In this document: positions 9,034 through 18,400 of the stretch, in pieces
Layout of the letters: each line of letters begins with the position of its first letter
How positions within the stretch are numbered: the first letter of the stretch is position 1
From: Burkholderiales bacterium
GTDB lineage: Bacteria > Pseudomonadota > Gammaproteobacteria > Burkholderiales > Burkholderiaceae_C
Assembly: GCA_016191995.1 (NCBI GenBank)
Contig: JACPVA010000071.1
Location: forward strand, 1 to 64,000
Reading direction: 5' to 3'
DNA: 64,000 nt
Position numbers and translations under genes: made by a program
The notes under the pieces: model-generated
Databases searched by the model: none
What the model was told of the DNA's origin: nothing
What the model saw: the letters and a program-made list of their open reading frames with translations, nothing else

Positions 9034-9942
9034 GTGGTGTACAGCAAGAGCGGCAGCACGAGCCGGACCTGCACGTTCACCTACGACCAGACCGGCAGCG
9101 GCTTCAGCCACCGCATCGGGCGTCCGACGAGCACGGCATTCCCGGAGGGCAGGACGAGATACGCCTACGACCCGGACGGCAACCTGCTGACGGCCACGCA
9201 GGTGGTCAACCAGGCCACGGGGGCCAACAGCGTGGCGCGCACGCGCGTGACTCGCTTCACCTACGACGATGCCAACCGCATCGCCACGATCACGTACCCG
9301 TCCGGGCGCGTGGTGACGTACGGCTACACGGGTGGCGAGCTCGCCTCGATCACGCTCAAGGCCAGCAGCACGGCTGCGGCGGTGAACCTGCTCACGGGCA
9401 TCCAGTGGGATCCCTTCGGGGGCCCCAGGGCGTGGAGCTGGACGATGAACAGCGGCACACAGGCGTATCAGCGCGTCTACGACGCCTACGGCCGCCCGGT
9501 GCGCTACACCCTCGGCCCCAACGTGCGCGATCTGATCAACACGTATGCGTATGTGGGTGGGAACCCGGTCAGCTACGTCGATCCAACCGGCGAGTACGGG
9601 GTGGGCGGCGCGGTTGCTGGAGGTTTGATCAACTTCGGTGTGCAGTTCGGAACCGCTTGGCGCATTGGCGGCGATTGGAAGCTTGCCCTTCGTTGCGTCA
9701 ACTGGACCGATGTCGCAATGAGTGCCGGCATGGGCTTCATCGGTCCGAGCCTCGGTCAGATTGCACGAGGTGTCCGCGGTCCCTACGGCTACAGCGTCGG
9801 CGATGATGTCTTCCAGTACGTGGCCCGTGCTGATCCGGCGGGCTTTGCCGCTAAGAAGGTGTTGCCAGACTTCCGCTTGGCAGACGACTGCGAGTGCAAG
9901 GACTTTAAGTTGCCAGCCCTACTCGGTGAGTTGTTGCACTGA
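9034..9942 (+). CDS. Truncated RHS-repeat protein with variable C-terminal domain (orphan tip)
   Basis: YD repeats (YAYDPDGNLLTATQ, FTYDDANRIATITYPSGRVVTYGYTGGELASI) followed by NTYAYVGGNPVSYVDPTG and a ~110-aa unrelated C-terminus. The usual RHS core between the repeats and the junction is missing. Confidence 0.8.
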   Translation: MVYSKSGSTSRTCTFTYDQTGSGFSHRIGRPTSTAFPEGRTRYAYDPDGNLLTATQVVNQATGANSVARTRVTRFTYDDANRIATITYPSGRVVTYGYTGGELASITLKASSTAAAVNLLTGIQWDPFGGPRAWSWTMNSGTQAYQRVYDAYGRPVRYTLGPNVRDLINTYAYVGGNPVSYVDPTGEYGVGGAVAGGLINFGVQFGTAWRIGGDWKLALRCVNWTDVAMSAGMGFIGPSLGQIARGVRGPYGYSVGDDVFQYVARADPAGFAAKKVLPDFRLADDCECKDFKLPALLGELLH

Positions 9943-9961
9943 CTGACTGGCCATTCGCGAG

Positions 9962-10324
9962 ATGTTGGATCCTTGTTCGCCTGAGGCCTACGCGATCGGC
10001 GGCACGCTGGTGCTATTCGCGAGCCTGATCGGTGGGGCCAGCTTGTGGGATCGCACAAAGCTGTCGCGCCTATTGGCGCCCGCACTGCTCCTCTTGTACG
10101 CGATGGGATACGCCGCGACGAGCTGCGCACATGCGGCTCAGTTCCTCTCGGCACGTAATCTCGTGCTTGCCGTCCTCTTGGGCTTGCTTGTCAACGTGAT
10201 CATCTGGGTCAGTGGATTTGGGAGGAAGCGCACGTGGCGATACGCCGCGCCTCGTGCTCAAGTCTTGCCTCTTGCCTCCAACCGCTCGACGATCTCACGC
10301 GCCGTGATGATGGCGATGCCCTGA
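9962..10324 (+). CDS. Small membrane protein, candidate immunity protein for the RHS tip
   Basis: Immediately downstream; several hydrophobic segments (AIGGTLVLFASLIGG, LLAPALLLLYAMGYAA, LVLAVLLGLLVNVIIWV). The 3' end runs into the convergent PIN gene. Confidence 0.5.
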   Translation: MLDPCSPEAYAIGGTLVLFASLIGGASLWDRTKLSRLLAPALLLLYAMGYAATSCAHAAQFLSARNLVLAVLLGLLVNVIIWVSGFGRKRTWRYAAPRAQVLPLASNRSTISRAVMMAMP

Positions 10325-10716
10325 TGTGTTCCGATGGGCAGCAGATGCTTGCGATCCCCGGTGGCGATCAGCTCGGCGCGTGCGGCCACGGCCGCTGCAA
10401 TCACATGATCGTCATCGGCGTCGTTGGCCACCACGCGCGGCGCGCTGGCCGGCGCCACCAGGCTGACGAGCGCCGTGTACTGCGCCACCAGCGCCGCGAT
10501 GCTGGTGCCAAAGGCTTCGATGCGCTTGTCGAACTTCGAGTAGCCGAGCGTATGCGCCAGCTCGTCGAGCAGCACGGCGCTGGTAAAGAGTTCGACCTCG
10601 CCCTCGGTGGCCGCTTGGAGCAAGCGCCGCGGCGGCCCGATCCACAGCAAGCCGGCCACCACGACGTTCGTATCGAGCACCAGCCGCAGCGGCTGGTGCG
10701 CTGACTCCGCCATCAA
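10258..10716 (-). CDS. PIN-domain toxin (putative TA toxin component, PIN family)
   Basis: LRLVLDTNVVVAGLLWIGPPRRLLQAA, ADDDHVIAAAVAARAELIATGDRKHLL. Confidence 0.9.
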   Translation of the reverse strand: MMAESAHQPLRLVLDTNVVVAGLLWIGPPRRLLQAATEGEVELFTSAVLLDELAHTLGYSKFDKRIEAFGTSIAALVAQYTALVSLVAPASAPRVVANDADDDHVIAAAVAARAELIATGDRKHLLPIGTHQGIAIITAREIVERLEARGKT

Positions 10717-10955
10717 CTCGCCCCGCGCTGCCGCGCTTCAGCGCGCACCTTGCGCACCTCCTCGACGATCTCCTGCTCGATCTCGGGCGTGAGTTCTTCC
10801 TGCGGCCCGCGCTGCCACATCGCCTGCAGCGCCTCGCCGGCGCGGCGGCGCAGCTGCTCGCGCAGCATCGCCTCCATCGCCTCGGTGGACAGCAGCCCCG
10901 CGCTCGCGGCCTTCTGCGCCAGTTCGTCGGGCAAGGTGATCTGGACGGTGGTCAT
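10713..10955 (-). CDS. Cognate antitoxin (RHH/CopG-like)
   Basis: MTTVQITLPDELAQKAASAGLLSTEAMEAMLREQLRRRAGEAL; overlaps the PIN gene by 4 nt. Confidence 0.75.
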   Translation of the reverse strand: MTTVQITLPDELAQKAASAGLLSTEAMEAMLREQLRRRAGEALQAMWQRGPQEELTPEIEQEIVEEVRKVRAEARQRGAS

Positions 10956-10983
10956 GCTCGCTCCTTGATGCAGCTGATGGAGT

Positions 10984-11388
10984 TCAAGCGCGGCTCTCCG
11001 CCTTGCGCTTGAGCTGCCCGCGCTCGATGAACGCATCGATGACCCGAAGCACCTGGCGCTTGTCGGCCACATCGAGCTTCTCGATGGCCAGCAGCCGCCG
11101 GCGCAGCCGGCTGTCGCCTTCTTGCTTGGCCAGCCGGCGCTTGGGGGTGCGCCCGAACAGATCGTCGATCGTCACCCCGAGCACGGTGGCGATCTGCGGC
11201 AGCAGGTTCGCCGGCGGCGTGGCCTGCGGGCTCTCGTAGTAGGCCACCATGCGCTGGGAGACGCCGAGCTCGGCGGCCAGCTCGATCTGCGTGAAACCGG
11301 CCGCCTTGCGCAAGCCTGCGAGCCGCTGCCCAAAACTTACCTCGACCTCGGCCGCTGCTGCTGCGGAGGCCGCAATGCGCTTGCCCAT
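10984..11388 (-). CDS. XRE-family HTH transcriptional regulator
   Basis: FGQRLAGLRKAAGFTQIELAAELGVSQRMVAYYESP, DDLFGRTPKRRL. Confidence 0.88.
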   Translation of the reverse strand: MGKRIAASAAAAAEVEVSFGQRLAGLRKAAGFTQIELAAELGVSQRMVAYYESPQATPPANLLPQIATVLGVTIDDLFGRTPKRRLAKQEGDSRLRRRLLAIEKLDVADKRQVLRVIDAFIERGQLKRKAESRA

Positions 11389-11451
11389 CTGTGCCCTCTC
11401 CTTGCGATGGGGCGAATCTAGGGTGCTGGCGGGCTGCATTGAAGGCTCGGC

Positions 11452-11478
11452 TTGACACATATACACAGTGTGTATAGT
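11452..11478. promoter_or_regulatory. Putative promoter with embedded palindromic operator
   Basis: TTGACA (11452-11457) and TATAGT (11473-11478) flank/overlap the palindrome TATACAC-AGT-GTGTATA (11460-11476), between XRE (minus) and the CHC2 fragment (plus). Spacing of 15 bp is shorter than ideal. Confidence 0.5.
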
Positions 11479-11541
11479 GTGCCGTCCTTCAGATTGTTTA
11501 GCAACCCAGCGCATAGCTTGGTCATACGGAAGGCAGAGGCC

Positions 11542-11622
11542 ATGGCGCGCATCCCTGAGCGAGAGATCGAGCGGCTAAAGGAGGAGGTCAGCGTCGAGCT
11601 GGTGGAGCGGGTTGGCACATAG
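11542..11622 (+). pseudogene. Truncated CHC2 zinc-finger primase-like N-terminus
   Basis: MARIPEREIERLKEEVSVELVERVGT* matches the opening of mobile-element CHC2/DnaG-like proteins ('MARIPxxEIERLKxEVS') and stops after 26 codons. Confidence 0.55.
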
Positions 11623-11637
11623 CGGCTGTCGACGGCG

Positions 11638-12069
11638 TCACGTCTTGCCTGTCGCCTCGATGGCCGTGAGTGCCGCAGCCGCCGAGACGATCCCGATGCC
11701 CTGATGGCAGCCGATGCCGAGCAAGTCGCTGTCTCCCGACGCGATGAGCTCGGCGCCGCCGGCCACGGCTGCGGCGATGACGTGATCGTCGTCGGCACCG
11801 CCTGGCACCACGCGCGGCACCTCGGTGGGCGCCACCTCCTCGACGATCTCGACGCAATCGGCCAGCACCGCCTGCGCGGTCTTGCCGATGGCTGCCAGGC
11901 GCTTGGCCGGCGACGGCCGCATCAGCACATCGGCCAGTTCTTCCAGCAGCGCCGCGCTGCTGACGAGCTGCACATCGCCGCGCTGGCGGATGGCCTCGAG
12001 CAGCCGATAAGGCGTGCCGCGCCACAGCAGCGCTGACAAGGCCACGTTGGTGTCAAGAACGATCCGCAC
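11638..12069 (-). CDS. PIN-domain toxin, second copy
   Basis: VRIVLDTNVALSALLWRGTPYRLLEAIRQRGDVQLVSSAALLEELADVL...GGADDDHVIAAAVAGGAELIASGDSDLLGI; GTG start. Confidence 0.85.
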   Translation of the reverse strand: MRIVLDTNVALSALLWRGTPYRLLEAIRQRGDVQLVSSAALLEELADVLMRPSPAKRLAAIGKTAQAVLADCVEIVEEVAPTEVPRVVPGGADDDHVIAAAVAGGAELIASGDSDLLGIGCHQGIGIVSAAAALTAIEATGKT

Positions 12070-12337
12070 CCGCGTCCTTCGCTGCTGGGCCTGATGCGGC
12101 CAGCCGCGCACGCCGCTCGGCACGCGCGGCCTTGACCTCGGCGGCAATCTCGTCCTCGCTCATTGGCTCCACGCCTGCGGCCTCGAGCGCTGGCGCGATG
12201 GCCAGCAGCCGATCAAACGCCGCGCGCCTGGCCGACTTGGCGGTGAGGAACGCCACAAAATCCACCACCTCGGCCACCTGCTGCGGCGACAGCGCCTTGA
12301 TCTTGGTGATGAGCACCTGCTCCACGGTCGCGTTCAT
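12053..12337 (-). CDS. Antitoxin partner (DUF2281-like/VapB-like)
   Basis: MNATVEQVLITKIKALSPQQVAEVVDFVAFLTAKSARR...; overlaps the PIN gene start. Confidence 0.7.
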   Translation of the reverse strand: MNATVEQVLITKIKALSPQQVAEVVDFVAFLTAKSARRAAFDRLLAIAPALEAAGVEPMSEDEIAAEVKAARAERRARLAASGPAAKDAGADRS

Positions 12338-12354
12338 GGCATGGCCTCCCGTGT

Positions 12355-12560
12355 TCAGCGCGCCAGCGCCTGAAGTTGCTTCTTGGTCAGGCGGGCGAGC
12401 AGTCGATACAGGCCGCTGGCGATGACCAGCAGGGCCATGTCGAAGTCGACCTTCAGGCCCACGGCCGAGGACAGTGCGCTCATTTGGAAGAAGCGCACGG
12501 CTTCGGACAGGGCGTTCTCCAGGTTGAACGAGCGCCCGGGCAACAGCCGCTCGGCTGCGG
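12355..12560 (-). mobile_element. Transposase C-terminal remnant
   Basis: RSFNLENALSEAVRFFQMSALSSAVGLKVDFDMALLVIASGLYRLLARLTKKQLQALAR resembles C-termini of DDE transposases; no intact upstream part. Confidence 0.45.
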
Positions 12561-12891
12561 TCTGTTGCTGGAAGGCGGCCAGCAGCGTAGTGGTCTGGTT
12601 CCCCGCTGCTGCCCAAGAAGGCAGCAGGGTAGGCTGAACACCCGAGCATTTTTGGATCGGCAGAGCCTTCGAAGGTGGGGCCAGTTTTCGGTCGGCGGCA
12701 ACACAAGGGACCGACACGACCGACTTCGACAAGACCCCCGGCGCAGCGGCGGCCCAGCCTCAGGCGCAGCCGTGCCCGCTCACAAACCGCCGGGCAGGCC
12801 GGCTCTGCGCGCAGGGCCCGTCACGGCCCCGGGATCATCGGCTTCTTCTGGGCGTTCAGCCGCCCGGTTCGCGGCGCGAGCCGCGCCCGCC

Positions 12892-13986
12892 TCAGCCTAT
12901 CGACTCCACCTGCCGCAGCGCCTGGTAGGCGCGCCCGAATCGGTTGGCCAGGAACTCCGGCAGCGCGATCTGCTCCTGGCGCACGAAGCCGGCGCGTGGC
13001 AGCCGGCCCTCGCGGAACAGGTCGACCGCGGCGCACAGCCCGGCGGCGGTCGTGATCTGGATCGCTGATTGCGGCTGCCCGGCATCGCGGTCGGCGAAGA
13101 CCTTGCGCGCGAAGACCTCCTCGACGAACTCGCCGCGCCGCACGCCACTGACCGTGACGAAGACCAACACCACGTCCTGCATCGTCGTCGGCACCGCGCG
13201 GCGCAGGATGGTCTTGAGCGTGTCCTGGTCGTGCTTGAGCTGCAGTTCCTCGAGCAGCACCCGGATCAGCGCCAGATGGCCGGGGTAGCGCACGCTCTTG
13301 TAGTCCAGCGTGCGCGCGCGGCCCTCCAGCGTCTCGGCCAGCGTGCCCAGGCCGCCGCTGGTGTTGAAGGCCTCGTACTCGGTGCCGTCGAGGCTGAAGT
13401 GCTCCAGCCCTTCCAGCGGCAGCACGTCGATGCGGCGGCCGTCGCGGATCGCCTCGCACGGCTGGCAGTACTCGTTGATCAGGCCGTCGACGCTCCAGGT
13501 CAGGTTGTACTTGAGCGAGTTGGTCGGGAACGCCGGCAGCGCGCCGACGCGCATCTTGACGTCCAGCAGCGTCTCGAACGGCCGGGCCAGGTGATGCGCG
13601 ACGATGCCGATAAAACCCGGCGCCAGCCCGCACTGCGGCATGAACGCGGTGTGCGCGCCGTCGGCCAGGCGGCGGATCGCGCGTGTGGCGGCGACGTCCT
13701 CGGTGAGGTCGAAGTAGTGGCAGCCGGCCGCGCGCGCGGCGGTCGCCGCGGTCACCGTCAGGTGGTGTGGCAGCGCGTTGACGACGGCGTCGTGTCCGCG
13801 CAGCGCGGCAGCCAGCGCCGCGCCGTCGGCGACGTCGGCCTCGCGCGTTCGCACGCCGGCGGCCGCCGCGTGCTCCAGCGCCTCGGGGCTGCGGTCGAGG
13901 ACGTCGACCTCGTAGTCGCCGGTGGCAGCGAGCTGGCGGGCGATCGTGCGGCCGATATGGCCGGCACCGAGCAGGGCGATCTTCAT
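12892..13986 (-). CDS. Saccharopine dehydrogenase family protein
   Basis: MKIALLGAGHIGRTIARQLAATGDYEVDVLDRSPEAL; GCHYFDLTEDVAATRAI; MPQCGLAPGFIGIVAHHL. Confidence 0.9.
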   Translation of the reverse strand: MKIALLGAGHIGRTIARQLAATGDYEVDVLDRSPEALEHAAAAGVRTREADVADGAALAAALRGHDAVVNALPHHLTVTAATAARAAGCHYFDLTEDVAATRAIRRLADGAHTAFMPQCGLAPGFIGIVAHHLARPFETLLDVKMRVGALPAFPTNSLKYNLTWSVDGLINEYCQPCEAIRDGRRIDVLPLEGLEHFSLDGTEYEAFNTSGGLGTLAETLEGRARTLDYKSVRYPGHLALIRVLLEELQLKHDQDTLKTILRRAVPTTMQDVVLVFVTVSGVRRGEFVEEVFARKVFADRDAGQPQSAIQITTAAGLCAAVDLFREGRLPRAGFVRQEQIALPEFLANRFGRAYQALRQVESIG

Positions 13987-14130
13987 GGTGCGACGGGGCC
14001 GGCACGCAGGCGCGGCGCGGGTTGTGGCTCGTGCCGGCAGTCTATAAAGCGGCGCGGTCGATCTCAAGCACGATCGCGACGAAAGCGGCTAGGATGCCGA
14101 CGTTTCGCCTGCCGTGGATGACGTTTCGTC

Positions 14131-14679
14131 GTGAATGCCTCCGACCGCCGCCCGACCGTCCCGCGCACGCCCCGCGCGCCGCACGGCACGGCCCCGCCCC
14201 GCCGCCGCGCGCGCAGCGACCCGGCGCCGCCGCGCGGCGGCGCGCGCGACGCGCTCGACCGCGAGCTAATCGCGCTGCTGCAGGCCAATGCGCGCGAGAG
14301 CGCGGCGCAGCTCGCGCGCCGGCTCGGCGTGGCGCGCACGACGGTGCTGGCGCGCATCGCGCGGCTCGAGCGCGACGGCGTCGTCGTCGGCTACACGGTC
14401 TGCCTCGGGCAGGACGAGCACGATGCGTCGCTGCAGGCCTATGTCGGCATCACCGTGTCGCCGAAGTCCGGGCGCGCGGTCGAGCAGCGGCTGGCGCGCA
14501 TGCCCGAGCTGCGCCAGCTCAGCACCGTCAGCGGCGAGTTCGACTTCATCGCGCTGCTGCGCGCCGACTCGCCGCTGCGGCTGGACGCGCTGCTCGACGA
14601 GATCGGCGGCATCGACGGCGTCGTGCGCACGACGACCTCGATCGTGCTGGCGCGGCGCATCGACCGGCTCGGGGCCTGA
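14131..14679 (+). CDS. Lrp/AsnC family transcriptional regulator
   Basis: LDRELIALLQANARESAAQLARRLGVARTTVLARIARLERDGVVVGYTV; C-terminal RAM-like domain. Confidence 0.9.
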   Translation: MNASDRRPTVPRTPRAPHGTAPPRRRARSDPAPPRGGARDALDRELIALLQANARESAAQLARRLGVARTTVLARIARLERDGVVVGYTVCLGQDEHDASLQAYVGITVSPKSGRAVEQRLARMPELRQLSTVSGEFDFIALLRADSPLRLDALLDEIGGIDGVVRTTTSIVLARRIDRLGA

Positions 14680-14830
14680 CGGGGCTGCGACGGGCGTGCT
14701 CGCCCTGCACCGGCCTGCGCAAGCGGCTCGTCCGGTCCGCGATACGCCAGGCGGCCCCGCAAGCAGGCGTGCGACCATGGCGCCACGCGTCCGGGCGACC
14801 GTCAGGCAGACGGCACATGCCAATCCGATA

Positions 14831-14848
14831 TGTACAATATCACGTACA
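14831..14848. promoter_or_regulatory. Candidate YefM operator
   Basis: TGTACA (14831-14836) and CGTACA (14843-14848), centre-to-centre 12 bp, upstream of yefM; agrees with the TGTACA core described for E. coli YefM-YoeB. Confidence 0.55.
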
Positions 14849-14862
14849 AAGGAGCCGGCCCG

Positions 14863-15114
14863 ATGAATGCCATCACCTACAGCGCTGCCCGGGCCAACCT
14901 GGCCCGGACCATGGACCGGGTTTGCGAGGACCACGAGCCCGTCATCATCACCCGCAATGGCGAGCAGTCGGTGGTCATGCTCTCGCTCGACGACTACAAG
15001 GCGCTGGAAGAAACCGCGTACCTGCTGCGCAGCCCGGCGAACGCCCGGCGCTTGCTGTCTGCCGTCGCCCAGCTTGCCGAAGGCAAGGGCAAGGTCCGCG
15101 AGCTGGCCAAGTGA
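14863..15114 (+). CDS. yefM: YefM-family antitoxin
   Basis: MNAITYSAARANLARTMDRVCEDHEPVIITRNGEQSVVMLSLDDYKALEETAYLLRSPANARRLL. Confidence 0.93.
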   Translation: MNAITYSAARANLARTMDRVCEDHEPVIITRNGEQSVVMLSLDDYKALEETAYLLRSPANARRLLSAVAQLAEGKGKVRELAK

Positions 15115-15365
15115 AGCTCGTCTTCGCCGACGAGGCGTGGGAAGACTACCTCTACTGGCAGAAGCAGGACCGCAAGATGGTCGAGCGGATCCACAAGCTC
15201 ATCCAGGAGGTCAGGAGCGATCCGTTCTCGGGCGTCGGCAAGCCGGAGCCGCTGAAGCATGCGCTCGCGGGTTTCTGGTCGCGCAGGATCACCGATGAAC
15301 ATCGGATGGTCTACCGGGTGGAAGGCGACTCCCTGCTGATCGCACAGCTGCGCTATCACTACTAG
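15111..15365 (+). CDS. yoeB: YoeB-family mRNA interferase toxin
   Basis: VKLVFADEAWEDYLYWQKQDRKMVERIHKLIQEVRSDPFSGVGKPEPLKHALAGFWSRRITDEHRMVYRVEGDSLLIAQLRYHY; GTG start overlapping yefM stop. Confidence 0.95.
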   Translation: MKLVFADEAWEDYLYWQKQDRKMVERIHKLIQEVRSDPFSGVGKPEPLKHALAGFWSRRITDEHRMVYRVEGDSLLIAQLRYHY

Positions 15366-15406
15366 CGCCGATCCGGGACCTTCGAAACCGCAGCGCCCGG
15401 CCGCCG

Positions 15407-18400
15407 ATGCTTCACCTTCACCTGTCGAACCGCTTCGAGCGCCTCGAGGCGCTGCTGCTGGAAAGGCTGGCGACGCATGGCGACGATCCCTTCGAGCCCG
15501 ACACCGTCGTCGTCCCCAGCGCCGCGGTGCAGCGCCGGCTGACGCTGGCGATCGCGCGCGCGCACGGGGTCTGCGCCGGGGTCGAGTTCGGCTTCCTCGC
15601 GCAGTGGCTGTGGCGCCAGATGCGCCGCGTGCTGCCTCGGATCCCCGAGACCTCGCCGCTCGCGCCTGCGGTGCTGGCCTGGCGCATCTACGCGGCGCTC
15701 GGCGACGCCGGCTCCGTCGCCGGCCAGCCGCGGCTGCAGGGTTACCTGGACGGTGCCGACGAGCTGATGCGGCTGGAACTGGCGCAACGCATCGCCACCC
15801 TGCTCGACCAGTACGCCACCTACCGCCCGGGTTGGCTCGGCCGATGGCAGGAAGGCGAGCACGTCATCGACCCGGGTGGAACGGGCGCGGCGGGTGCCGC
15901 CGACGAGGCCTGGCAGGCGGCGCTGTGGCAGCGCCTCGCGGCCGACCTGGGCCTCGCGGCCACCCACCCGGCGGCGGGCTTCGTCGCCGCGCTCGAGTCC
16001 GGCGGCGAGGCGCTCGCGCGCGGTGCCGGCCTGCCGCGGTGCGCGCATCTGTTCGCGTTGCCCACCTTGCCGCCGCTGCACGCCGAGCTGCTGGCGCAAC
16101 TCGGCCGCTGGACCGAGCTGCATGTCTACCTGCTGAACCCCTGCCAGGAATACTGGTACGAGGTGGTCGACGCCCGGCGCCTGGCGTGGCTCGCCGCGCG
16201 CGGGCGCGCCGACGGGCACGAGGTCGGCAACCGGCTGCTCGCGGCCTGGGGCCGGCAGACGCAGGCGCTGGTCGATACGCTGCTGGATCGCAGCGGCGAC
16301 GCCACCATCGACGATCACCGCTTCGAGCCCGGCCCCGGTGCCACGCTGCTGGCGCGCTGGCAGGACGCGGTGCTGGCGATGGAGGATCTCGCGCCCGGCA
16401 GCGTCGAGCTGGCCGCGGACGACCGCAGCGTCGAGCTGCACGTCTGCCACTCGCTGACGCGCGAGCTCGAAGTGCTGCACGACCGGCTGCTGGCGCTGTT
16501 CGCCGCCGACCCCGCGCTGCAGCCGGGCGACGTGCTGGTCGTGGCCCCCGACCTCGAGGCCGCGGCGCCGCTGATCGACGCCGTCTTCGGCACCGCGCCG
16601 CCGGACCGCCACCTGCCGTACACGATCACCGGCCGCGCGCGCAGCCGCGTCAATGCGCCGGCGCGCGCGCTGCTGGCCTTGCTCGACCTGGCGGCCTCGC
16701 GCTGCGGCGCGAGCGAGCTCTACGCCTTGCTGCAGCAGCCGATCGTCGCGCGCCGCTTCGGCCTCGACGACGCCGCGCTGGCCGAAGTCCACGCCGCACT
16801 GCTGGCCAGCGGCCTGCGCTGGGGGCTGGATGCTCGGCATCGCGCCGCCGCCGGGCTGCCGGCCGCCGCGCGCCACACGCTGGCCGACGCGCTCGATCGC
16901 CTGTTCCTCGGCCACGCGCTGCCGCCGCCGCGCGATACCCCGTCCGACCCCGTCGCCGGGCTGCTGCCCGCCGGCGACCTGGAAGGGTCCGACGCGCGGG
17001 TGCTCGGTGCGCTGCACCGCTTCGCCGAGGCGCTGGGCGCGCTGCACACCGCCGTCCAGCAGCCGCTGCCCCCGGCGCACTGGGTCGCGCTGCTGCAGGA
17101 TCTGCTGGCGCGCTTCACGGCCCCCGCGGCAGCCGAGCTGGACGACCTGGCCGAGCTGCACGACGCCCTGCGCGCGCTGGCCGACACGCTCGCGCGCGCC
17201 GAGCTCGACACCCCGCTGCCGCTGCCCGTGCTGCGCCACGCGCTGGAGCAGGCGCTCGACGACCCCGCACGCGGCGGCGTGCCGAGCGGCCACATCAGCT
17301 TCTCGGCGATGAGCCCGCTGCGCGGCCTGCCGTACGAGGTGGTCTGCATCGTCGGGTTGAATGGCGACGCTTTCCCCGGCAGCGAGCGCGCCGGCGAATT
17401 CGACCTCATGGCCGCGCGGCCGCAGCGCGGCGACCGCCAGCGCCGCCAGGACGACCGCAACCTGTTCCTCGATCTGCTGCTCGCGGCGCGGCGCGCGGTG
17501 CACCTCAGCCACACCGGCCGCAGCGTGCGCGACCACGCCACGCTGCCGCCGTCGGTGCTGATCGACGAATGGCTCGACGTGCTGGTGCCGGCGATTGCCG
17601 CCGACCCCGAGGACCCCGCCTCGCTCGCCGTCGCGCGCGCGAGGCTGGTCGTCGAGCATCCGTTGCAGCCCTTCGCGCTGCAGGCCTTCCGCAGCGACGC
17701 CGACCCGCGCGTGCGCAGCCACCGCGCCGAGCTGTGCGAGGCGCTGCAGCAGGCACTGGCCGCCCAGGCGCAGGATCCGGTCGACGACGCCTGGCCCGAC
17801 GACGAGGCGGCAGAGGCCGATGCCGAAGACGGCCCCGCCGACGAGGCCGACGGCGGCGACGCGGCCGGCGCCGCCGAGGCCTTGCCCGAGGCGTCGTGGG
17901 CCCCGCCGATGCCGTTTTTCACCGCCGCGCTGCCGCCTCCCGGACCTGAGTGGCGCATGGTCACGCTGGCGCAGCTGGTCGAGTTCTTCCGCCAGCCCGC
18001 GCGTTTCCTGCTGCGCCGGCGGCTCGCACTCGCGCTGCCGCGCGACGCCGACGAGCTGCGCGACGACGAGCCCTTCGTCCCCGAGCGCGAGGCCGGCTGG
18101 GCATTGGCCGGCCGCCTGCTGCCGGCCGCGCTCGCCGGCGCCGACGAGGCGCGGCTGCTGCAGCTGGCCGAGGCCGGCACCGAGTGGCCCGCCGGCGCCG
18201 TCGCGCGCCAGCCGCTGCGACAGTTGCTGGCCGAGCTGATGCCCTTCGCCGAGCGCGTTCGCGCTGCCAGTGCGGCGCCCGCGCTGCCGCCGCACACGGG
18301 CGTGCTGGACTTCGACCTCGACGGCGAGCCCTGGCAGCTCGGCGCCAGCCACGCCGACCTGCGCCCGGGCGGCCTGCTTCGCTGGCGTGCCGCGCCGCTG

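Noticed and set aside
10713-12337. Possible integron cassette arrangement of the TA genes
   Set aside because: No integrase gene and no attC-like imperfect palindromes noticed between the modules.
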